In this document: piece by piece, positions 36,391 to 44,067 of the stretch
How positions within the stretch are numbered: the first letter of the stretch is position 1
Layout: each line of letters begins with the position of its first letter
From: Turicibacter sp.
Lineage (GTDB): Bacteria; Bacillota_I; Bacilli_A; MOL361; Turicibacteraceae
Assembly (NCBI GenBank): GCA_009780245.1
Contig: WRAJ01000009.1
Location: forward strand, 1-60,636
Length of the DNA: 60,636 nucleotides
Direction: 5' to 3'
Notes under the pieces: model-generated
The model's database searches: none
Told to the model about the DNA's origin: nothing
What the model saw: only the letters and a program-made list of their open reading frames with translations
Position numbers and translations under genes: made by a program

Positions 36391-36418
36391 AAAGAAAGTT
36401 GAGTAAACTTTCTTTTTT
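36391..36418 (+). terminator. Terminator after the secreted peptide gene
   Basis: AAAGAAAGTT with AACTTTCTTT, 5-nt loop, then TTT. Partial read-through to the permease gene is possible, since no strong separate promoter is seen. Confidence 0.75.
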
Positions 36419-36466
36419 GGTATTCACTTAAAAGTAAGCGGTAGAATGATGTTTTAGGAGGATGTT

Positions 36467-37996
36467 ATGAAATATACAAAGCGAGCACTTAAAAGTATTT
36501 CGAGACGGCTAAGAGAGACACTGCTCCTATTTGCTTTAGTCTTTACCTTAGTCATGATCGTTTCGGGAACAATTTCTATTCGAAGAGCTATACAAAGTAC
36601 AGAAGCTAATCTAGTTAATCAATTACCGGTTGTGACAACAACTTTTTGGGATTGGGACGAAGCGCCTTTTGGTATGTCAGAATTAGATTATCAGTTGACC
36701 GCGGAAGTGATTAGAGAGGTGGGTGCACTTTCATATGTAGAATCTTATGATTTTTCAATGTGGGTTCGATTGTACAGCAGAGATTTATCAGCATACGCTG
36801 ATAAAACTCCGCCAGAAGAATGGGGGATTCTCCCAGAAGAAAGGTTTTTTGTTGCTAGTTTATCTCAGCTTTTTAATGCCTATGGGTTAGAGGTTTTCAT
36901 CGTAGAGGGTGTTAATAATACTATACCTATTATTTTTCAAGAAGATATCCTTGGCCTAATTGGTGGTCGAACATTCACTGAACAGGAAATTGAGCAAGGA
37001 GGTCACGTTGTATTAATTTCGGATCGCTTTGCAGAGTATAACGATTTAACAGTGGGTTCGACTTTTATTTTAGAATCAATGCTGTTTGATGAATTTGGTG
37101 CAAATTTATACATGCGAACAGTTGATGAAATAATAGATAACTTATATGCTTCTAAGGAATTTGAGGTAGAGGTTATTGGCATTTTTGAGATTAATACTCA
37201 AATCAACCCCATGAGTGATCAAGCTGATTGGCAAAGATATCAATGGACGAACTACATGTTAAATCAAATTTTTGCTCCATTAGTTTTCACAGAATCTGCA
37301 CATGACTTTATTGCAGATGCCCAAGAAGAGTTCTTTTCTGAGGAAAGCTGGCCTATTATTCAACATTTTGAACCAGATTTTATTTTGCATGATCCACGCG
37401 ATTTGCAATCTTTTGCAACTAGTGCAAATCAAATTCTTCCAGGAATGTGGTCGATTGAGGATTTATCAGGTAGCTTTGATGGATTTATTTTAACAATGGA
37501 AACTATGACTTGGATTGCAGATCAAATTCTTATTGTCGGAATTGGCGCAACAATTGTCATTTTAGGGTTGATGATTACATTATTTTTGCGAAATAGACGT
37601 CATGAGATCGGAACTTATCTAGCTTTGGGCGAAAGGAAGTCAAGAGTAATTGCACAATTTCTAATAGAGTTTTTAACTATATCAATAATAGCAATCACTT
37701 TTGCTGTTGGAGCTGGGAATATAATGGCAAATACTTTTTCTCGCATGATGATCGAAAATCATTTAGTTGCACACACTTACAATGCTATGCAAGAAGCAGG
37801 ATCAGGAATTGCATTGAGCCTTGCTTGGCATAATCCCAGCGTTCAGGATTTACTGGAAATGTATGATACATCTTTAACTGTTGGAACAATTGCAATTTTG
37901 TATGCTGTAGGAACAGTAGTTATCTTGATTTCCACGATTATCCCTGTTATTTACATTACTCGTCTCAATCCAAAGGAGATTTTAATGGAATTTTGA
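36467..37996 (+). CDS. FtsX/MacB-type ABC transporter permease without ATPase partner
   Basis: The 509-aa protein has one N-terminal membrane helix (TLLLFALVFTLVMIVSGTIS), a large external domain (about 55-345) and three C-terminal helices. The C-terminal block resembles the FtsX domain: RNRRHEIGTYLALGERKSRV and a final VIYITRLNPKEILMEF. Such permeases work with an ABC ATPase in peptide sensing, resistance, lipoprotein release or murein hydrolase control. No ATPase gene is adjacent, so it must borrow one or act alone. AGGAGG precedes the ATG. AT-rich composition like the rest of the island suggests acquisition. Its C-terminal tail is duplicated as a relic at 38292-38441. Confidence 0.82.
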   Translation: MKYTKRALKSISRRLRETLLLFALVFTLVMIVSGTISIRRAIQSTEANLVNQLPVVTTTFWDWDEAPFGMSELDYQLTAEVIREVGALSYVESYDFSMWVRLYSRDLSAYADKTPPEEWGILPEERFFVASLSQLFNAYGLEVFIVEGVNNTIPIIFQEDILGLIGGRTFTEQEIEQGGHVVLISDRFAEYNDLTVGSTFILESMLFDEFGANLYMRTVDEIIDNLYASKEFEVEVIGIFEINTQINPMSDQADWQRYQWTNYMLNQIFAPLVFTESAHDFIADAQEEFFSEESWPIIQHFEPDFILHDPRDLQSFATSANQILPGMWSIEDLSGSFDGFILTMETMTWIADQILIVGIGATIVILGLMITLFLRNRRHEIGTYLALGERKSRVIAQFLIEFLTISIIAITFAVGAGNIMANTFSRMMIENHLVAHTYNAMQEAGSGIALSLAWHNPSVQDLLEMYDTSLTVGTIAILYAVGTVVILISTIIPVIYITRLNPKEILMEF

Positions 37997-38014
37997 AAAA
38001 GTATGGGAGAAATT

Positions 38015-38110
38015 CTAGTATATTATAATTCGAGCGTCGAAAAAGCTGAACAAGGGTTTTGCGGTTATTGTAGGGTGAAAAACCGTAAATTAGCAATTAT
38101 AATATATTAG
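38015..38110. repeat. 16-bp inverted repeat pair in the island
   Basis: CTAGTATATTATAATT (38015-38030) is the inverse of AATTATAATATATTAG (38095-38110) except at one position, enclosing 64 bp. It could be a miniature element or a long-range hairpin. It separates the intact peptide-permease unit from its decayed copy. Confidence 0.65.
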
Positions 38111-38170
38111 ATTTTGTGTTGTGCTCCTTAATGTGTGGTAAGATATATGTATAATAAAAGGTTTCAGAAT

Positions 38171-38518
38171 ATGAAACGAATATTTATATCAGCTTTAGCG
38201 ATTTTTGGAGTGCTTGCAATGGTGCTGAGTCCAATGCAGGTAGAGGCAACAGATTATATTGAGATTGCGCCACTGTGTATAATTAATGATGGAAGCTTAT
38301 CAAATTGCATTAACAGTATCAGAAGCTACAATTTTTGTGGGTGTAAGTGCAGTAACTATTTTATTCTCGGCCTCCGCACCAATCCTTCATATTTTGAAAA
38401 TGAACCCGAAAGATATTTTAATGAAAGGCAATATTGGATGATTTTTACTAATCAACTTTCTACTACGAATTTTAGCACATCATCATTCAACCGTTCAAAA
38501 TGTTTATTTATAGATTAA
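38171..38518 (+). CDS. Chimeric reading frame: signal peptide of a second secreted peptide, then out-of-frame permease remnant
   Basis: The 115-aa frame begins with a real-looking signal peptide (MKRIFISALAIFGVLAMVLS, VEATDY) under a TATAAT (38150 region) and an AAAAGG Shine-Dalgarno. After about residue 41 it reads a different frame of a permease tail, so the remainder is probably meaningless. The leader and start-codon palindrome (GTTTCA and TGAAAC) match those of the intact gene at 36019. I read it as the remains of a second peptide-permease unit fused by deletion. A short secreted product may still be made. Confidence 0.45.
   Translation: MKRIFISALAIFGVLAMVLSPMQVEATDYIEIAPLCIINDGSLSNCINSIRSYNFCGCKCSNYFILGLRTNPSYFENEPERYFNERQYWMIFTNQLSTTNFSTSSFNRSKCLFID
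38292..38441 (+). pseudogene. C-terminal remnant of a second FtsX-like permease
   Basis: In the +3-relative frame the DNA reads LTVSEATIFVGVSAVTILFS and then LHILKMNPKDILMKGNIG before a stop. This parallels the end of the intact permease at 36467 (SLTVGTIAILYAVGTVVILI, ITRLNPKEILMEF). The rest of that permease is missing. Confidence 0.65.
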
Positions 38519-38532
38519 TCTTCGCATAACTA

Positions 38533-38560
38533 ATACCATAATCGCGAAAGTTATGTTACA
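38533..38560. repeat. Right direct repeat bounding AT-rich island 1
   Basis: Partner of 35316-35343 with 25 of 28 matching bases. It contains TTACAAT, a possible -10 for the gene at 38572. Confidence 0.7.
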
Positions 38561-38571
38561 ATATAAGCACT

Positions 38572-39387
38572 ATGAAAAAATTACTTACACTGACTGCCGC
38601 ACTTGGCATTTTAGCGATTGGCTTTTATTTTTATTTTATTAACGTGGGACGAATCCGACCGAATGAGAACGAAACGTTCGTTATCTCTTCGGAAATTCCT
38701 CCTGCTTTTAACGGTGTTCGGATTGTTCATATTAGTGATTTGCTTATCCGCAACGAGGCGAGTCTCGCATTGCTTGAAAATGTGGTTGCCGCCATCAATG
38801 AACTGGATCCTGATCTTGTTGCTTTTACGGGGAATTTATTTTTACCAGAGGGATTAATGTTTGAGGAACAAGTGATCGAGCTGTTATCCGGCATTGAGGC
38901 GAACTTGAGTCAGTTGGCTGTGTTTGGTTATCACGATGTGATCAGTGCGTCACATCAAGAGCGAACAAACGATGTGTTAGCAGCGGCTGGCTTTTTAGTG
39001 CTGAATAATGAATCGATTGAGATTTTTAATCAGGCGCCACAAGGGATTCAAGTAATGGGTGTCGCACCGACACTGACCCGTGATTCACTGTTTGCGTTTC
39101 TAGATGGGCACGTACGAGAAGACCGATTTAATTTGTTGTTGATGAGCGTGCCAACTTTTTCAGCGGTCAGTGTGGAACAGCCCGTCCATTTGCAATTATC
39201 AGGGCATTGTTTAGGGGAGCGAGACACCGCTGATCTTAGGCAACCGTGTGCGCAATTTTACAACGGCATTTATCAATTTGCTGATGCATTGACCGTCAAT
39301 GTGTCTGCGGGTGCTGCGCGATTTACCACTACGTTTGGCATGACGCAACGTCCGAGCATTGATTCTTTTTTGCTCATTCGTGAATAA
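38572..39387 (+). CDS. Metallophosphoesterase-fold protein with all metal-binding motifs lost (pseudoenzyme, YkuE-like)
   Basis: The 271-aa protein has an N-terminal membrane anchor (LLTLTAALGILAIGFYFYFI). It then follows the order of YkuE-type calcineurin-like phosphoesterases, but every metal motif is altered. Expected SDxH reads SDLL, GD reads TGNL, GNHD reads GYHD, the His in LLxHxPD is gone (LLLMSVPT), and GHTHGGQ reads GHCLGER. The surrounding fold is well kept (GVRIVHISD, LDPDLVAFTGN, LQLSGH), and the frame is intact, so it looks like a maintained non-enzymatic protein. No Shine-Dalgarno is evident; the ATG lies very near the likely promoter, so the mRNA may have almost no leader. Confidence 0.75.
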   Translation: MKKLLTLTAALGILAIGFYFYFINVGRIRPNENETFVISSEIPPAFNGVRIVHISDLLIRNEASLALLENVVAAINELDPDLVAFTGNLFLPEGLMFEEQVIELLSGIEANLSQLAVFGYHDVISASHQERTNDVLAAAGFLVLNNESIEIFNQAPQGIQVMGVAPTLTRDSLFAFLDGHVREDRFNLLLMSVPTFSAVSVEQPVHLQLSGHCLGERDTADLRQPCAQFYNGIYQFADALTVNVSAGAARFTTTFGMTQRPSIDSFLLIRE

Positions 39388-39463
39388 GCCCCATAAACGT
39401 TTCACCTAATAGGTTTCATCATCATAAACTAATAGGGCAAAGTAAATATTAGGGAGGCAATGC

Positions 39464-39784
39464 ATGATGATGAATCAAGTTCCGAATTTAAATCACTATC
39501 CGATAAACCCGCAAGATGAACGCTTTGGTTTTTTACCGTTTGTCGGTGGTTTAGCGGTGGGGGCATTAGCTGGCGGGTTTGGTGGGCCGCGACCGTGTGG
39601 GCCAATGTGTGGACCGATGTACGGGCCGCCGATGCCAATGCCGATGCAACCGCAAGTTATGCCAATTATACAACCCATGCCGATTCAGCAGCCCATTTTC
39701 ATTGGACAGCCGCAGTTTCAGCAGATGGCACCCATGCCAATGCAAGGGCCAATTTTAGAATCAAACAAATATTTCATCAGATAA
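39464..39784 (+). CDS. Pro/Met/Gln/Gly-rich small protein, probable spore coat or surface protein
   Basis: The 106-aa protein has a short ordered start (NLNHYPINPQDERFGFLPFV), a Gly/Ala-rich segment (GGLAVGALAGGFGG), then repeats of Pro-Met/Pro-Gln with CGPMCGPMYGPP and PMPMPMQPQVMP. Low-complexity proteins of this type are common in spore coats of Bacilli, and this organism sporulates. Assignment is by composition only. GGAGG lies 7 nt before the ATG. Confidence 0.65.
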   Translation: MMMNQVPNLNHYPINPQDERFGFLPFVGGLAVGALAGGFGGPRPCGPMCGPMYGPPMPMPMQPQVMPIIQPMPIQQPIFIGQPQFQQMAPMPMQGPILESNKYFIR

Positions 39785-39785
39785 T

Positions 39786-39806
39786 GAGCCTAAGGGCTCG
39801 TTTTTT
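39786..39806 (+). terminator. Terminator of the Pro/Met-rich protein gene
   Basis: GAGCC, TAAG loop, GGCTC, then six T. Confidence 0.8.
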
Positions 39807-39987
39807 GTGATAAATTCTAGTATAATAGAAACACTAATAGTTAAGGCAAATACTAATTGAGAATTAGTATAAGACAATTGCAAAAAAACGGAATTTGTGA
39901 TACTCTTAAAGGCAGACATCCAAGAACGACTCAAAGCTATGAGTTTTGCAATTTTTTAACAGTAGAATTAGAAAGAGGTGTTTTTAA

Positions 39988-41361
39988 ATGGCGATGGATG
40001 AAGAAACGCTAGCAAAATACGAAGCGTGGAAGAGAAAGAAAATTTTAAAGAGCGTTTCAAAACTAGCTCTTTTGTCTTTCATTGTGATTGGCGTTTTAGT
40101 GCTTGCTTTAGGTGGGTCAGCAGATGAAAGTGAAGTGCCTGTCAATGGAAAGGTAGATGGCAATGATCAGCGTGATGCTGAGACGAACACTGAGGATGAA
40201 TACGAAGACGATGGTAGCACGACGATTAGCATTCAATTTGCTGGTGATGTGTTTTTACATGAGCAACCGATAGCCGTGGCGCGAACGGGTAATAACACGT
40301 ATGACTTTAGGCTGTTTGTCACCCACATCGCCCCGTTTATTGACGGGGATTTAGCGATTGCCAATATGGAAACACCGGTCGATGCTTGGGGTGGGAATCA
40401 AGGTGTTTTAGGATTTCCACTTTTTAATGCCCCTTTTGAAATTTTAGAGGCGTTGCAGTACGCTGGATTTAATCACCTCATTAGTGCAAACAATCATGCA
40501 TTCGATATGGGATTTGAAGGACTGATTAATACGGTCAATAATTTTGAACGAGCGGGGATTAGCCATACAGGTATGAACCGGTCGTGGGATGATTACAACA
40601 CACCAACGATTATTGATGTGAACGGGATTCAAGTGGGAATTCTTGCTTATTCGGAACATTTTAATGGCGAGGAATGGCGCATACCAGAAGCATCTCGTGC
40701 TTATGCGGTTCGCCAGTTTAACTCAGCTAATTTGAATGACATTCCTCGCATTACCGGAGACATGGATACTTTGCGCGCCGCTGGTGCTGAGGTGGTTATT
40801 GTGGCGCTACATTGGGGATATGAATACGGCGATCACCCGTTACCCTCGCAGGAGGCGTTTGCCCACGCGTTAACGGCAGCCGGTGCGGATGTGATTATGG
40901 GGAAACATTCTCATACGGTGCATCCCATTGAATGGCACGAGCGAGAAGACGGGTCTCGTGCGCTTGTGATGTACTCATTAGGCAACTTTGTTGCGGATCA
41001 GACCCGGTTATTTCGATATGCCACGACACCAGCGGAAGTGTTGTATCTCGGCTGGAATGTTGATGGCAGCACTAACTTTGCTGGACGGACGCAATTTGGT
41101 ATGCTGGTTACACTAGCAGTTACAAGAGCCGAAGATGGTACCATTACGTTAGGCACCGTAGATGTATTGCCAACGCTTTGTTTAAGAGACTTCACGGGTC
41201 AAACACTCGGTGCGGCAAATGATGTGACTGTGATGCCATTGATTAACGGTGAACTCCCAGATTTCGTCACGGATGAGGCGTTGCGTCACTGGGGGCAAGT
41301 GGCTTATGAGCATGTCACAAGCATTGTAGGCGAAGCGTTTATCAACGTCATGCGCGAATAA
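39988..41361 (+). CDS. CapA/YwtB-family protein (poly-gamma-glutamate synthesis-type, membrane anchored)
   Basis: The 457-aa protein has one N-terminal membrane helix (LALLSFIVIGVLVLALGG), an acidic linker, then a CapA domain: SIQFAGDVFLHE (metal-binding Asp), DLAIANMETPV, ISANNHAFDMG, VIVALHWGYEY, ADVIMGKHSHTVHPIE and ALVMYSLGNF. CapA proteins have a calcineurin-like fold and are needed for poly-gamma-glutamate capsule release or anchoring, though many stand-alone members have unknown roles. No capB or capC is nearby, so a capsule role is unsupported. GAAAGAGGTG precedes the ATG. Confidence 0.88.
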   Translation: MAMDEETLAKYEAWKRKKILKSVSKLALLSFIVIGVLVLALGGSADESEVPVNGKVDGNDQRDAETNTEDEYEDDGSTTISIQFAGDVFLHEQPIAVARTGNNTYDFRLFVTHIAPFIDGDLAIANMETPVDAWGGNQGVLGFPLFNAPFEILEALQYAGFNHLISANNHAFDMGFEGLINTVNNFERAGISHTGMNRSWDDYNTPTIIDVNGIQVGILAYSEHFNGEEWRIPEASRAYAVRQFNSANLNDIPRITGDMDTLRAAGAEVVIVALHWGYEYGDHPLPSQEAFAHALTAAGADVIMGKHSHTVHPIEWHEREDGSRALVMYSLGNFVADQTRLFRYATTPAEVLYLGWNVDGSTNFAGRTQFGMLVTLAVTRAEDGTITLGTVDVLPTLCLRDFTGQTLGAANDVTVMPLINGELPDFVTDEALRHWGQVAYEHVTSIVGEAFINVMRE

Positions 41362-41428
41362 ATTGTCTTTTTGTGCACGTTGTAGTATAATAATAGTCAT
41401 ATTTAGGCTAAGCCAGAGGAGTAACGGG

Positions 41429-41947
41429 ATGATGCTGAAAAAAACTTTGACCACGCTTGTGGCATTGACGGCGACTTTATTACTAGTTGCATGCGGAACT
41501 AACGGTGATTATGAAGAAGATGTGATTGATTTAGGCGCATTTTTAGAAGAGAACCGAGAACGTTTGATTGATCAAATTGCACCAGATGGCGAAGAGGTTG
41601 ACATCGCATTAAGCGAAGATGCGAATAAATTTGTTTTTACGATTGTGTTGGATACGATTGAGTTGACGGATGAAAATCGAACGGCTTATTCCATGGCATT
41701 CACTTCGAGTTTTGTGCACATGGAACCGTTGTTTGTGGGGCTCGCAGAAGAGATTAGGGAGGCGGTTGAGCGAGACTATTTTGCGCTACGGGTTATTTTT
41801 GTGGACGTTAACCGCGAGGAGATCGCTAGTCAAATTTTTAGCACACTGTTGCCTAGCCCGTTAGAGGCGTTAGAAGCAGTGACTGTGCCTGAGGAAACGG
41901 AAATAGGAACAGAAGCAGAGGCACCGACGGATGATGATGATGAATAA
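41429..41947 (+). CDS. Small lipoprotein of unknown function, with DUF4854-like look
   Basis: The 172-aa protein has a lipoprotein signal (LTATLLLVACG), a small mixed alpha/beta domain (VDIALSEDANKFVFTIVLDT) and an acidic Glu/Asp/Thr-rich end (EAPTDDDDE). Family assignment is uncertain. AGAGGA lies 8 nt before ATG 41429. It starts 67 bp after capA; a TATAAT is visible in that gap, so it can be expressed on its own. Confidence 0.75.
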   Translation: MMLKKTLTTLVALTATLLLVACGTNGDYEEDVIDLGAFLEENRERLIDQIAPDGEEVDIALSEDANKFVFTIVLDTIELTDENRTAYSMAFTSSFVHMEPLFVGLAEEIREAVERDYFALRVIFVDVNREEIASQIFSTLLPSPLEALEAVTVPEETEIGTEAEAPTDDDDE

Positions 41948-41963
41948 GAAGGAAAATAATACT

Positions 41964-42007
41964 AAAAAGGCTGCTTCACTAACGATTCATAGTGAAGCAG
42001 CCTTTTT
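41964..42007. terminator. Bidirectional terminator
   Basis: 17-bp perfect stem (AAAAAGGCTGCTTCACT and its inverse at 41991-42007) between convergent genes. Confidence 0.92.
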
Positions 42008-42009
42008 AA

Positions 42010-42648
42010 TTAATTCTCATCAACAGGTAACTCTTTAAACGAGAGTTCGCCTGTTTCGTAAGTGATGGTGTCGTGGCTAAACTCAATCAGCCACTCGATG
42101 AACGATTCCGTGTTTTGGACATCGACTAGGGCTTCTAGTTTGACGCGGTCGCTATACTCGATTTGTCCCACCGCGTAGCCTTGCTGCTTAATTTTACTTT
42201 GTAGTGTATCAAGTAGTGCGTAATCGCAGGTTAACCAAACGGAACGCATTTTAACGCGCTTCACAAGGCCGACTGCTTTTAGCCCTTCACTGACTGCGCT
42301 ACCGTATGCGCGGATGAGCCCGCCGGCTCCGAGTTTGACACCACCAAAATAGCGGGTAACGATGACTAAGCAGTTTTTGATGCCTTGGCGTTGCAAGACT
42401 TCAAGCATAGGCGCTCCGGCTGTTCCACTAGGTTCGCCATCGTCGGCAGCCCGTCCGAATTCGTTGTTTTCGCCAATCAAATAAGCCACGCAATTGTGAT
42501 TCGCTCGGTCGTGTAGCTCTCGGATTTCATTGATGTACGCGGTCGCCTCTTCAACCGTGTGCACGCGGTAAACGTGACAAATGAAGCGGGATCTGTCGAT
42601 AATGATTTCATGCGAGCCGTTTCGAGCCGGTATTAAATAGCTAGACAT
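42010..42648 (-). CDS. yvyE: IMPACT/YigZ-family protein (YvyE)
   Basis: The 212-aa protein has the UPF0029 N-terminal domain: DRSRFICHVYRVHTVEEATA, ANHNCVAYLIGENNEFGRAA, DDGEPSGTAGAPMLEVL and VTRYFGGVKLGAGGLIRAYG. A C-terminal EF-G-like domain follows. Bacterial YigZ/YvyE binds nucleic acid or ribosomal factors and its role is not settled; the eukaryotic relative IMPACT controls translation. Length is normal. Confidence 0.9.
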   Translation of the reverse strand: MSSYLIPARNGSHEIIIDRSRFICHVYRVHTVEEATAYINEIRELHDRANHNCVAYLIGENNEFGRAADDGEPSGTAGAPMLEVLQRQGIKNCLVIVTRYFGGVKLGAGGLIRAYGSAVSEGLKAVGLVKRVKMRSVWLTCDYALLDTLQSKIKQQGYAVGQIEYSDRVKLEALVDVQNTESFIEWLIEFSHDTITYETGELSFKELPVDEN

Positions 42649-42669
42649 AAACGCACCTACCTTATACTT

Positions 42670-42710
42670 AATCCCTGTTAGAAATCGCTTTAAGATTTCT
42701 AACAGGGATT
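42670..42710. repeat. 17-bp perfect inverted repeat upstream of yvyE
   Basis: AATCCCTGTTAGAAATC (42670-42686), 7-nt loop, perfect inverse (42694-42710). No T-run follows on either strand, so it is not an obvious terminator. The CCCTGTT/AACAGGG core also occurs in hairpin pair I at 16193 and 16316. Confidence 0.8.
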
Positions 42711-42730
42711 AGTGTGATTTTAATAACAGA

Positions 42731-43543
42731 TTAATCACGAGGCTCGCGAACGAGTGGCCCAGCTGCTAATGCCCTGGTTGCCAAAGACACAAACGTCTCC
42801 ACTTCGATGTCAACGTTTGGAATGTCTGTTGAAAACCCGTCCTCATCAAACGAGAAGAGCGTTGGGTCTTGTCTAGCAATGAGCGCTTGTTCAACAAAAC
42901 GGACTTGCGTGACCCATTCCGTGATTTCCTCGTTTGCAATCGTTGTCGGGTCGTACTTCAAAAAACCTTCGTCGTTAACGGCGTTCCAATGTACGGAGAT
43001 AATGTTACCGTGTTGAATAAACAGGTTCACAAAGTGGCGATAGCCCTCGTTAGTATCGCCGATGCCTTGATACCACCCGTCAATGTAGTCGCCGATTTCA
43101 ATCGGACCAGCGTTAATGGCCATCTCTGCTAAATCTGCAAAGTTAGCGGTAGGAAAGCTCACCACGTCATCGGCATAAGCCGCTCGGAGGATCGAAACAA
43201 TTTCAGATCGCTCTAACCCGATCAGAACTAGTTGTAAATCATTAGCTTCTTCATAAAATTTGTTTGGGTACTCGTCGTCTTCATCGTAAAACGCCAGCAA
43301 CGCCAGATCGCGACGCGTCGCCATGACAGTTTGCGAAATACCATTCAACTCAACGTTCGTGACGATGTCCTCAGCGTTGATTTCAATGGAAATAAAATCA
43401 AACCACCCCTCATCACTAACCTCTGTGCTCATCGCAAAGTAAACGTCCGTTGGCACGGATGTGTCTATTTCCGGTACGTCATTGTTATTGTTACAACCAG
43501 CCAGTGCTAAAAGTGCTAAAACAAATATAGTTAATTTAACCAT
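42731..43543 (-). CDS. Lipoprotein with two FMN-bind-like domains (PplA-like fold)
   Basis: The 270-aa protein has a lipobox (LALAGC, Cys 17) and two repeats of the pattern seen in PplA/FMN_bind proteins: YFAMSTEVSDEGWFDFISIE and WYQGIGDTNEGYRHFVNLFI, the second followed by NIISVHWNAVNDEG. PplA carries covalent FMN for flavin-based extracellular electron transfer, but here I do not see the Ser/Thr-Gly-Ala-Thr flavinylation motif. It may therefore be a non-flavinylated relative. GGAGG lies before ATG 43543. Family placement is moderately sure. Confidence 0.65.
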   Translation of the reverse strand: MVKLTIFVLALLALAGCNNNNDVPEIDTSVPTDVYFAMSTEVSDEGWFDFISIEINAEDIVTNVELNGISQTVMATRRDLALLAFYDEDDEYPNKFYEEANDLQLVLIGLERSEIVSILRAAYADDVVSFPTANFADLAEMAINAGPIEIGDYIDGWYQGIGDTNEGYRHFVNLFIQHGNIISVHWNAVNDEGFLKYDPTTIANEEITEWVTQVRFVEQALIARQDPTLFSFDEDGFSTDIPNVDIEVETFVSLATRALAAGPLVREPRD

Positions 43544-43615
43544 ATAAAATCCCTCCATCTTTTTATACCGTAGCCCATTATACCACATCTTTGCGGATTT
43601 GAAAAACTACGCGAG

Positions 43616-43639
43616 TAAAATCAAACGTACGAGGGATTA
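43616..43639. repeat. Left direct repeat bounding AT-rich island 2
   Basis: 24 bp matching 45920-45943 at 22 positions, with core AAAATCAAACGT and CGAGGGATT. The 2.3 kb between holds the protease and lipoprotein genes. Confidence 0.75.
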
Positions 43640-43763
43640 CAGCGGACTGCGGTGGCTTTGTTGAGTGGCAATCTTATTTCTTTCGTGGGCGACTTCCAAG
43701 TTAAATCTCATACCATTCTATTGATATAAAAAGTTAATATTTGATATTTTTAATAAATAAAGT

Positions 43764-43792
43764 TTGACTTTACGGAACATAAGTGATATGAT
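43764..43792 (+). promoter_or_regulatory. Promoter of the secreted protease gene, followed by a long leader
   Basis: TTGACT (43764-43769), 17-bp spacer, TATGAT (43787-43792). A leader of about 270 nt follows (43800-44067), with hairpins at GGCA/TGCC (43885-43903) and GCGCA/TGCGC just before the Shine-Dalgarno. I could not match it to a known riboswitch. Confidence 0.65.
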
Positions 43793-44067
43793 GCAAATAT
43801 CGACATAGTTGTTTATTTACTGGCAGTGAATTGAATAGTATACGAATTAGTGACTAGAAAGTGAATTTTAAAATATGAATGAGGCACTGAAGTTAATGCC
43901 TAATCTTTAGCTTTACCAATATGCTTTGGGTGTTTTCGAAATTTTCCTTAGGGCTGAGTCGTTATCTTGTAGCGCGTTTATCAAGGAAAAATGATGAGTC
44001 TTTTTGAAGTCATAATATAAACTATAAAGCGCAAAAACGTGCGCATAAAGGAGATTTAATCTTACTT

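Noticed and set aside
38135-38170. GTG start at 38135 for the chimeric secreted frame
   Set aside because: ATG 38171 has the Shine-Dalgarno and signal peptide; the upstream residues contain the likely promoter.
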